The position numbers and the translations under genes are program-made. The notes below the pieces were generated by a model. The model was not told where the DNA came from. It did no database searches and worked only from the letters and a program-made list of their open reading frames with translations. A DNA stretch of 23,945 nucleotides, from NCBI GenBank assembly GCA_964550165.1, contig CAZJYC010000039.1:1-23945 (forward strand). Direction: 5' to 3'. Below, piece after piece: positions 15,083 to 22,064 of the stretch. The DNA is from CAZJYC01 sp964550165 (GTDB lineage: Bacteria > Acidobacteriota > Aminicenantia > Aminicenantales > Aminicenantaceae). The stretch's first letter is position 1. Each line of letters begins with the position of its first letter.

Positions 15083-16650
15083 TTTTTCCGCTTTAAACTG
15101 GCCTTAATCAGCTCCAAAGAGCCTGATAATATCTCTTTATCATATTTGTCGATGTATCCGCTTTGAAGCAGACTGAAAACATAAACCGTCAAAAAGACTG
15201 CGCCGTTGATGCATAGATAGTAGAAGGCTTCTATTCTGTTTGCCGGAGCGAAGTGCAGCAGCATTATAACCAGGGTATGTACAAGCAGAGAGGCCAGGAG
15301 AGAAATTATGCAGAAAATGAAAGGCGGGGCGTATATTTTTCTTAAAATCAGGACGATGGATTCTTTAGTCCGGCGGTGAAAGGAACGGATAAAATACAAG
15401 GAGCCCAGGGTCCCGGAAATGGTCGTTCCCCACAGTGCCCCGACAAAGCCAAATTTCATGATCAAAACGACACTCAAGACAATATTCATGATCACGATCA
15501 AGAGAGAAGAGCGCATCTCATACTGGGGGATTCCCATACCGCGAGCAATCAGCCTTCCCATGCTCACCAGCAGCATGAAAACATAACCGATGCTTAATAT
15601 CTGGAGGGCAAGGGCTGACCTGTTAAAGCCAGTTTGTCCCAGCCATAGAATCATGATTAAGGAAGCGTTAGGCACAATAAAAAATGCTACGGGAAAAGTA
15701 AGGAGACAAAGGTATTTTGAGCCGCGATGATACAGCTTTTGCAGGTTATTTTTATCTTCGAGGGCATGGAGTTCGGAGGATGCGGGTAAGATTGCTGGCA
15801 GAAGCTGCTCAGGAAAGGAACGAGCGATTCTGGCTATTTTTGCTCCAAGGTCATAAAAACCGACCAATTTGGCATTCAAGAAATAACCCAAAAGGATTTT
15901 GTCCACGTTCATGTTGATCAATTCTGAAATGGTGGCCATCCTGATATTAAACCCATAGCTCAGTGTTCTTCTAAAGATATCCTTTTTAAGAGAAAATGGC
16001 CTGAATTTCATTTGAGGGAAAATTTTATAGGCCAGGAAGGTCTGCAGGGCACTTGTCAGAATAGCCACAATGAGTCCGCTGAATACCAACCCTTTAAGTC
16101 CAAAACCCAAGGATAAAAAAACGACGATACCGGCAGCATAGACAAAAGAGGCGAACATGGCGACCAGGTTGGTGATGTCCATTCTCTGAAGCCCTAAAAG
16201 CACAGACCTGAACACTCCAAACGAACCTCTGACAAAGGAAATGAGAAGGACGCCGATAAAGGCAAAAGAAGCTAGGCTGTATAAATCTTTGGAGAATTTA
16301 AAAAGATGGAGGAGAGGGTCTTTGAATAGAAAAGCGAGAAGAACGATGATTATCCAGAAGGCAGTGTAGTAAACCCAACCAAGATTGATCACATGACTAC
16401 AGTTATCAAAATCTTCCTTGGCATGATATTCTGCAATATATTTGACAAAAGCCCCTCCGATGCCGGTGAGGTCCAGGAGGCCAAGGTAAGTCACGATGAC
16501 CTCTAAAAGGACCCATATCCCGTATTGCTCGACGCCCAGTTTATGGATGATATAAGGAGTGAGAAGCAGGCTGATCAGGAGTTGCCAGAAATAGCCGATA
16601 TTGTTGAAGATGGTATTTTTTATAACCTTGCGCGACCTTCCTAATGCCAT
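15079..16650 (-). CDS. Wzx-type lipid-linked oligosaccharide flippase (MOP superfamily)
   Basis: The 523-residue protein is hydrophobic throughout, with about 12-14 membrane helices. It has the family N-terminus NTIFNNIGYFWQLLISLLLT followed by LGVEQYGIWVLLE and LGLLDLTGIGGAFVKYIAEY. It should flip the undecaprenyl-linked repeat unit from the inner to the outer face of the cytoplasmic membrane. The ATG at 16650 has no recognisable Shine-Dalgarno. Instead a perfect palindrome, CTGAATTCAG, ends two bases before it. A 43-base gap separates it from the polymerase gene upstream, one of the two largest gaps among the first genes of this packed operon. Confidence 0.9.
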   Translation of the reverse strand: MALGRSRKVIKNTIFNNIGYFWQLLISLLLTPYIIHKLGVEQYGIWVLLEVIVTYLGLLDLTGIGGAFVKYIAEYHAKEDFDNCSHVINLGWVYYTAFWIIIVLLAFLFKDPLLHLFKFSKDLYSLASFAFIGVLLISFVRGSFGVFRSVLLGLQRMDITNLVAMFASFVYAAGIVVFLSLGFGLKGLVFSGLIVAILTSALQTFLAYKIFPQMKFRPFSLKKDIFRRTLSYGFNIRMATISELINMNVDKILLGYFLNAKLVGFYDLGAKIARIARSFPEQLLPAILPASSELHALEDKNNLQKLYHRGSKYLCLLTFPVAFFIVPNASLIMILWLGQTGFNRSALALQILSIGYVFMLLVSMGRLIARGMGIPQYEMRSSLLIVIMNIVLSVVLIMKFGFVGALWGTTISGTLGSLYFIRSFHRRTKESIVLILRKIYAPPFIFCIISLLASLLVHTLVIMLLHFAPANRIEAFYYLCINGAVFLTVYVFSLLQSGYIDKYDKEILSGSLELIKASLKRKK

Positions 16651-16662
16651 TTCTGAATTCAG
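16651..16662 (-). repeat. 12-base palindromic element directly before the flippase start codon
   Basis: CTGAATTCAGAA (minus strand) abuts the ATG of the flippase gene. The identical 12 bases occur in the gap upstream of the polymerase gene at 18154-18165. The core CTGAATTCAG is a perfect palindrome. Confidence 0.35.
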
Positions 16663-16693
16663 CGATGAATTGTTTTCAGCCTTTTTCTTTGAA

Positions 16694-18064
16694 TCAAGCG
16701 GTTATCGCCGGTTCGGCTTCCTCAAGTTTTGGGAGCATGATGACCATGGCCGCTATGAACCAGAAGGGTTCCATGATCCGGATGATGATAAAAGTATTGG
16801 CCGTGAGAGCGTGGATGGCTAATCCAACAAAGCCGGCGATAAAGCCGAGGGTCAGGCCTTTGTAGAGTTCATCATCCACTTTTCGATAGATTTCATACGA
16901 ATGCTTATAAATTGACCACAAAAGCCAGAGAAAGGCAAAGAAACCGACTACACCCAGCTCGGGCAGGGTGCGGATATACTGGCCATCGATAAACCCGATT
17001 CCTGTAATTCCCCGGCCTAAAATCGGATTTTTCTTCCAGGCCCGGTAGCAATCTCCCCAGCTCTGAATCCTTGCCGAAGACGACTGGTCAAGGTAGGTGT
17101 TTCCGAGTCTGACCAAGCGAGCTTCTTTTTCATGAAATGTGTATTCTACCCTGGAGAGGACAGCTTCCGGCCGCAGGACAAGGACAAGAACGGCAACCGA
17201 CGCCACGGCTGTAATCAAGACAGCCTTTCTCTTGCTGAAGATGATCAAGGCGATAAAGGAGAAGATGATGGCGACGTAGGAAGCGCGGGAAAGAGTGTAG
17301 AGAAAGGGAAAAATGATTAAAGCAGAGAGACCAACCAGAGCCGCTTTCAGCCTCTGGGAAACATTCTGCAAAGCTATTCCTACGGCCAGGCAGAGGATAA
17401 AAAGCAAATATCCTCCAAAGGTGTTGGGTTCACCGATTTTGCCCTCAAAGGGAGCGCTGACTCTTGCGCCGCCCGGGATTTGGAATAGGCCGTAGAAAGA
17501 GACGAGTGTGCAGGTGATAAAAAACGCGCCAAGGAAGAATTTTATCTGCTTCCGGCTGTGGATGTGGTTGACAACTAAAATAAAAAGCAAAAAATATTCG
17601 ATGTATCGCAAAACATAAAAAAATCCTCTGGCAGGATCTACAAATCCTTGGGCAATGCCTTTCAGGGTGGCAATCAGGCAGATGAGGATGTAGAGAGCTA
17701 TGGGGTTGTTGAGCGGAGTTTTAACAAAAAGAGCCAATCCTTTATTGACAGCTGTCTTTGCCAGCCAGGTGAAGGTGATGACTGCCAGCAAGATATCGTC
17801 AAAGCGGATGACGATGTCTCTTCCCGGGAGCGCGCCGGTGATGATTTCAGGGGAGAAGAGCATGGAGAAGATCAAAATTGCCAGCCCGGCATCCGTATTC
17901 ACCAGAGTGACGAGGACAATCAGGACGGTTAAGAATAATGCTAGAGGGACTTGATAGGAAAATTGGGTGACAATTTGACCCGTATAAATGCCGACAGCAA
18001 AGATGATGAGGGCAATGATCACCGTCAGGAGTCTTGGGTCTTGCCAGTTTACGTTGATGCGCAT
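16694..18064 (-). CDS. Wzy/O-antigen-ligase-type membrane protein
   Basis: The 456-residue product has about 11-12 hydrophobic helices with a long non-membrane segment late in the protein (about 310-390), the usual layout of the Wzy_C/O-antigen ligase superfamily. Family-like spots are GEPNTFGGYLLFILCLAVG near 218-236, YTLSRASYVAI near 261, and GRGITGIGFIDGQYIR followed by LPELGVVGFFAFLWL near 370-400. In a Wzx/Wzy locus with Wza and Wzc it most likely polymerises repeat units at the periplasmic face; a ligase role is the alternative. It lies 124 bases downstream of the Wzc-like gene, with the ATG at 18064 preceded by a poor Shine-Dalgarno. Confidence 0.85.
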   Translation of the reverse strand: MRINVNWQDPRLLTVIIALIIFAVGIYTGQIVTQFSYQVPLALFLTVLIVLVTLVNTDAGLAILIFSMLFSPEIITGALPGRDIVIRFDDILLAVITFTWLAKTAVNKGLALFVKTPLNNPIALYILICLIATLKGIAQGFVDPARGFFYVLRYIEYFLLFILVVNHIHSRKQIKFFLGAFFITCTLVSFYGLFQIPGGARVSAPFEGKIGEPNTFGGYLLFILCLAVGIALQNVSQRLKAALVGLSALIIFPFLYTLSRASYVAIIFSFIALIIFSKRKAVLITAVASVAVLVLVLRPEAVLSRVEYTFHEKEARLVRLGNTYLDQSSSARIQSWGDCYRAWKKNPILGRGITGIGFIDGQYIRTLPELGVVGFFAFLWLLWSIYKHSYEIYRKVDDELYKGLTLGFIAGFVGLAIHALTANTFIIIRIMEPFWFIAAMVIMLPKLEEAEPAITA

Positions 18065-18153
18065 ATTCGTCTTTTATTTCTGAAAGTAACTGCTGGAAAA
18101 TGCGTCCTGGACGAGAAAGAATCAAAACGACTATCCGGATTTGATGTTTGGAG

Positions 18154-18165
18154 TTCTGAATTCAG
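18154..18165 (-). repeat. Second copy of the 12-base palindromic element, upstream of the polymerase gene
   Basis: The same CTGAATTCAGAA as at 16651-16662 occurs here, about 90 bases before the polymerase start codon and 24 bases after the Wzc-like stop codon. No further similarity extends on either side. Confidence 0.35.
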
Positions 18166-18188
18166 GCCTGTCGAGCGGGGCATATTTT

Positions 18189-20159
18189 CTATTTTCGACT
18201 CTCTTTTTCCCCCTGATAACCGTAGTAGCGATATCGCTGGTAGGGAGTGACATCCTCGATAAACTCAGCCTTGAGGTTATTGATCACAACTCCCAGTATT
18301 TTAACCTTGACATTTTCCAGCTGGATTTTGGAGCGGAGCAGCGCATACCGTGAAATCTTTCCTGCCTGATAAACCAAAATGACGCCATCAGTCTTGGCTC
18401 CTAAAATTGCCGAATCCGTGACAGGAAGAACAGGGGGACTATCAAACAGAATGACATCATAATTCTGTTTTAATTCCTGGATCAAAGAGTCCATCTCGGG
18501 AAAATTAAGCAATTCGGCTGGATTGGGTGTTCGTCCGCCACTGGTCAGGATATGGAGGTTTTCTATGCCTTGAGTTCTCAATATCCGCTCGTATTCCAGT
18601 TCGCCACCCAGCAACATGTCGGTTGCCGTGTTGACAGCCTTTTTCCAGGAAATGCTCCCTATCAAAACCTCAGTCAAGCCGGGACTTTTGGGAAGGCCGA
18701 ATACTTTATAGATCATCGGCTTTCTGAAATCAGAGCCGACGATGAGAACCTTCTGTCCAGCTTGAGCCATGGCTAAGGCTAAATTGCATAGAGTCTGTGT
18801 CTTTCCTTCCTGGGGGGCAGAGCTGGTGATCACAATACACTTTCTGGCTTTTTTAAGACCTGTCAGGTCTAAATTCGTGCGCAGCGTTCTGTAGGCTTCG
18901 GCCGCGACGGATGTCGGTTCGAACAGCACCACCAAGCGTTCGTGGAGCTGGTTTTTTTCTGGAGTCTTTTCTCTTCTCGGAAAACGGAATCTGAAAATTT
19001 TTCTTCCCTTTTCCAGCGAAGTGCTGGGAATGATTCCTAAGACGGGGACTTTGATCAACCCTTCTATGTCATCGATCCGGCCGATGGTCGTATCCAGGCT
19101 TTCCGTGACGAAGGCCATGATGAGACCGATCAACAATCCGCTGAAAAGCCCAATCAAGATATTGAAGCTGTAATTTGGCTTTATCGGACCCGAGGGAACA
19201 GATGCGCGCTCAATGACGGTCACATCCTCAACTTTCTCAGCCTCCAGAATACGGGCCTCATCGTATTTTTTCCTGAACATCATGTATAAGTCCTCGGCGA
19301 CATTGACGTTGCGTTTTAGCTGGGCGAGCTTGATTTCCTTGGTCGAAATTTCGCTCTGTTCGGCTGAAAGCTGATGGATGGCTTCGGTCAAGTCATTCTT
19401 TGCCTTGCCCAATTTCCGGTTCAAGGTGATGACGTCAGGATGTTCATCCGTGTATTTGCTTTTCAGGGTAATAAGCTCCAGCTCCAGCCTGACAATTTCT
19501 TGCTTGAGGCTTGAGATGCGCTGGTCGGTCTGAACAGGCGGTCCGCTGGTGATATCTCTCTCCACGATCAAGGGATTTTCCTGCCGGAAGGCCTGAAGCG
19601 CATTTTCATTCCGCTGAAGCTCATCGAGGTAGCTATCCAATTGTTCTTTGACAAAATTTTTAAGCTGGGAGGCTTCTTTTTTCTTGTTTTCGAAATGAAC
19701 TTCTTTATAAACTTCAGCTACGGTGTTGGCCAGATTCGCCGCCTGTTGGCGGTTGCTGGAAACCGCGTTGACCGCAATCACATTGGTCTGCTGGACTTGT
19801 TCTGTTGAGATGAGGCCGCTAAGTCCTTTGACCGTTGCCATCCGGGTGGCGTCATCCATCTCTGAATTGATGTATTTCAGTTTTTCTGCAACCTTCTCCA
19901 TAACTTCGTAGCTTTTTATGTAGTTGGCCTGGGAGGTCATCTCGTCGCCAGGAGACCAGGTGACCAATTCGGTCAAGATTTCGGCCACAGATTTGCGTTG
20001 TTCAATCCTGACTTTGCAGCTTGTGCTGTAGATGGGAGTCTGCCTGCGGGTGTAATAAATTGTGGAGGCAAGAACCAGGAGAAAAGAGAGAATGATGATT
20101 CTTTTTCTCTTGCGAATCACTCGCAGATAATCGATCAGATTCATCTCCAGTTTGGGCAT
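18189..20159 (-). CDS. Wzc-like polysaccharide co-polymerase and bacterial tyrosine kinase
   Basis: The 656-residue protein has an N-terminal Wzz domain with TM1 at about 20-37 and a long periplasmic coiled-coil region (about 150-310). The proline-rich VPSGPIKPNY (321-330) leads into TM2 (about 331-352), and a cytoplasmic BY-kinase domain follows. The kinase has EAYRTLRTNL, Walker A APQEGKT (448-454), Walker A' VGSDFRKP (474-481) and Walker B ILFDSPP (570-576). The C-terminal tail carries five tyrosines (640, 643, 645, 646, 648). Walker A' has Gly where many BY-kinases have the first Asp. Such proteins control chain length and export with Wza through cycles of tyrosine phosphorylation. The gene follows the Wza-like gene by 20 bases. 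Confidence 0.94.
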   Translation of the reverse strand: MPKLEMNLIDYLRVIRKRKRIIILSFLLVLASTIYYTRRQTPIYSTSCKVRIEQRKSVAEILTELVTWSPGDEMTSQANYIKSYEVMEKVAEKLKYINSEMDDATRMATVKGLSGLISTEQVQQTNVIAVNAVSSNRQQAANLANTVAEVYKEVHFENKKKEASQLKNFVKEQLDSYLDELQRNENALQAFRQENPLIVERDITSGPPVQTDQRISSLKQEIVRLELELITLKSKYTDEHPDVITLNRKLGKAKNDLTEAIHQLSAEQSEISTKEIKLAQLKRNVNVAEDLYMMFRKKYDEARILEAEKVEDVTVIERASVPSGPIKPNYSFNILIGLFSGLLIGLIMAFVTESLDTTIGRIDDIEGLIKVPVLGIIPSTSLEKGRKIFRFRFPRREKTPEKNQLHERLVVLFEPTSVAAEAYRTLRTNLDLTGLKKARKCIVITSSAPQEGKTQTLCNLALAMAQAGQKVLIVGSDFRKPMIYKVFGLPKSPGLTEVLIGSISWKKAVNTATDMLLGGELEYERILRTQGIENLHILTSGGRTPNPAELLNFPEMDSLIQELKQNYDVILFDSPPVLPVTDSAILGAKTDGVILVYQAGKISRYALLRSKIQLENVKVKILGVVINNLKAEFIEDVTPYQRYRYYGYQGEKESRK

Positions 20160-20179
20160 TTTTTATTCCTTTACTGTTA

Positions 20180-21463
20180 TTATCTCAAATACCAAAAATA
20201 CCAGGTGACAAGAGGTGTGATGTTTCGCAGAAAGCGCTCGATATCGGCGACAAAGGTCTTGGGCACATAGACGATGTCTCCAGGCTCAAGCTCAATATTC
20301 TGGCCTATATCCCCTTTTTTAAGAATCGCGCTCAGGTTCACCCGGATGGCTTTCTGGGAACCCAGCTCTCCGCGAATGACCATAATGCTCCTTTTCACGG
20401 CGTTCTCCGTGTAGCCTCTGGCCTCGGTGATCGCCTCGACCAGGGTTAGCTTTCCTTTGATGTTGATGGATTTGGGTTCTTTGACTTCACCAAGAATATA
20501 GACCTTATTGAGTTCCAAGGGCGGGACGTAAACGGTATCCCCTCCGGCAACAAGCGCCTCCTCACTTTTTTGAGGGTCGTTAATCAGCTGATTGAGGTTG
20601 TAGGTAAAGATTCTTCCGTCTTTTTTGATTAATTTGACATGGAACGGGTCCGCTTTTTCTGTGATTCCGCCGGTCTGTCCTAAAAATTGGACGAGATTCG
20701 TCCTTCTTTTCAGGGTATACATTCCGGTTGTCGTTTCCCCTAAGGCGATCACCCGCTGGCTGTTATATTCCTTCACCGAAACGAAGACTATGGGATCGAT
20801 CAGATATCTCAAAAGAGCTTCTGTCAGTTTCTCCTCTAATTGAGAAACCGTCAACCCCATAACGCCTATCTTTCTTAAAGGAGGAAGCAGAATCTCACCC
20901 CTATAATTGACCGCGACATCTCCAGAGATATCGGGATGTTTCCAGACCTCGATATGAAGGATATCCTCGGGGCCGATAAGGTAGCCCGGTTCGATTTTTT
21001 GGACATCGCTTCTGGCTTGAGTCTCGGGTTCGGATTTTTCCGGTGTGATTTGAGGCAGCTCAGGATTTTCCAGTTTTATGATGATTGAGCTACCGCTATC
21101 CGTAATCTCATAGGGTATTTCTTGGCTCAGTTCGACGATGATAAGATTCAATCGGCGCTGCCCTTTATTCTCTTTTTGAAAATACTCGGTTCTTATTTTT
21201 TTGATCGGTCCCTTGTTGATGGCCAGCTCGTCTTTTTCACTGCTAAAAATTTTGTTGTTAGGGAAGCTTATGATCAGGGAAGGAGGGTTTTCAACCTTCG
21301 TCTCCTTGTACTCGACAGGCTTGGTCGTGGTCAGGATAAGCTCAGTTTCGGAAGGCTTTTCCTTTGTCACCAGATTTATGAGCTGGACGCTCTTTTGGCT
21401 TGCACAGGAGAATAAGGCGAGAGTTGTGAGCCAAATCAATATTTTTACAACTGACTTTTTCAT
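20180..21463 (-). CDS. Wza-like polysaccharide export lipoprotein with an N-terminal AMIN domain
   Basis: The 427-residue protein has a lipoprotein signal (KILIWLTTLALFSC, acylated Cys at 20). An AMIN-like domain follows (about 25-133: ETELILTTTKPVEY, NPPSLIISFPNNKIF, NKGPIKKIRTEYF, IPYEI), then a polysaccharide export domain (about 158-230, YLIGPEDILHIEVWKHPDIS). Two SLBB domains come next (about 234-312 and 319-400), and a C-terminal amphipathic aromatic helix (405-426) resembles the Wza outer-membrane helix. It should form the export channel from periplasm to surface. AMIN domains bind peptidoglycan in amidases and secretins, so this one may anchor the channel to the wall. It is the first gene of the long minus-strand operon; GAGG lies eight bases before the ATG. 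Confidence 0.93.
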   Translation of the reverse strand: MKKSVVKILIWLTTLALFSCASQKSVQLINLVTKEKPSETELILTTTKPVEYKETKVENPPSLIISFPNNKIFSSEKDELAINKGPIKKIRTEYFQKENKGQRRLNLIIVELSQEIPYEITDSGSSIIIKLENPELPQITPEKSEPETQARSDVQKIEPGYLIGPEDILHIEVWKHPDISGDVAVNYRGEILLPPLRKIGVMGLTVSQLEEKLTEALLRYLIDPIVFVSVKEYNSQRVIALGETTTGMYTLKRRTNLVQFLGQTGGITEKADPFHVKLIKKDGRIFTYNLNQLINDPQKSEEALVAGGDTVYVPPLELNKVYILGEVKEPKSINIKGKLTLVEAITEARGYTENAVKRSIMVIRGELGSQKAIRVNLSAILKKGDIGQNIELEPGDIVYVPKTFVADIERFLRNITPLVTWYFWYLR

Positions 21464-21495
21464 GAAGCTTTCCTCATTCCATACTAATTGCAGTC

Positions 21496-21525
21496 ATTAT
21501 AATGAGTTAGTAAAGAATTAGTCAA
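21496..21525 (-). promoter_or_regulatory. Near-consensus sigma70 promoter of the polysaccharide operon
   Basis: On the minus strand TTGACT (21525-21520) and a perfect TATAAT (21501-21496) are separated by 18 bases. The expected start of transcription is near 21489, giving a leader of about 25 bases before the ATG at 21463. This is the strongest promoter seen in the window and should drive the whole block down to about 7400. Confidence 0.8.
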
Positions 21526-21821
21526 CATTATAAATTTCTAACGCCTATGTATTATGTTATAAGTACCATCTAAATTTATCTGCTCAATCGCTATAACTTT
21601 AATAAAAGTTGTTACTTAAAGTAAATAGCCTTTTGGGATGATTTTGGGAATGACTTTTTCCGGATTTTCTCACCTGAAAGGGCGATTTTCTCTCACCTTT
21701 TCATTGAGATCGGCCTTTATCCAGAGCAAAGTTAAACTTCGGACATGAAAGTGCGAGGAGAATCGGCGCGCAGGAAACAAGATAATTCTTTATGCAAGGA
21801 ATATGTCTAAGAGATTGATAT
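21526..21821. other. Intergenic regulatory region upstream of the polysaccharide operon
   Basis: No gene is visible. Small symmetric elements are present: AACTTT and AAAGTT arms around four bases (21595-21610), ACTTAAAGT (21614-21622), and a pair of direct repeats GATTTTCTCACCT (21663-21675) and GATTTTCTCTCACCT (21684-21698) whose starts are 21 bases apart. These are possible protein-binding sites for control of the divergent genes. No clear promoter for the rightward UPF0371 gene was identified. Confidence 0.3.
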
Positions 21822-22064
21822 TTAAAGAGATAAGAGAAATTTTCTTGCTAACTCGCCTTCTTGAACAAAAGTTTTGGCGTTGAAAATATCCTCCAAGAAG
21901 GAGAGTCGAACGATTGGAGTTTTTAAATTTTTATTGAAGGCTTCCTGCGCTTTATGGTAAGCAAGAGGGGATTGGTCATCAAGGGATGGATCGTCCCGTT
22001 TTTGCCCGGGTGCGATGAGCTTTTTGGCCACAAACGAGCGGAGGAAGTCAAAAGATGGCTGCAA
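21822..22064 (-). CDS. Possible small protein of about 80 residues, unknown function
   Basis: An open frame from TTG 22064 to TAA 21822 encodes a soluble-looking protein with a plausible composition, for example KKLIAPGQKRDDPSLDDQS and TPIVRLSFLEDIF followed by QEGELARKFLLSL. Codon choice looks coding. There is no ATG; a GTG giving a start at VAKKLIAPG is an alternative (about 69 residues). No Shine-Dalgarno is evident and the 5' end overlaps the strongly supported UPF0371 start by 10 bases on the other strand. It may be a real small gene or the surviving end of a decayed one. I do not recognise the family. Confidence 0.35.
   Translation of the reverse strand: MQPSFDFLRSFVAKKLIAPGQKRDDPSLDDQSPLAYHKAQEAFNKNLKTPIVRLSFLEDIFNAKTFVQEGELARKFLLSL

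Noticed and set aside
21803..21883. 26-codon plus-strand frame starting ATGTCTAAGAG
   Set aside because: Very short, no Shine-Dalgarno, and antisense to the more convincing 80-residue frame.
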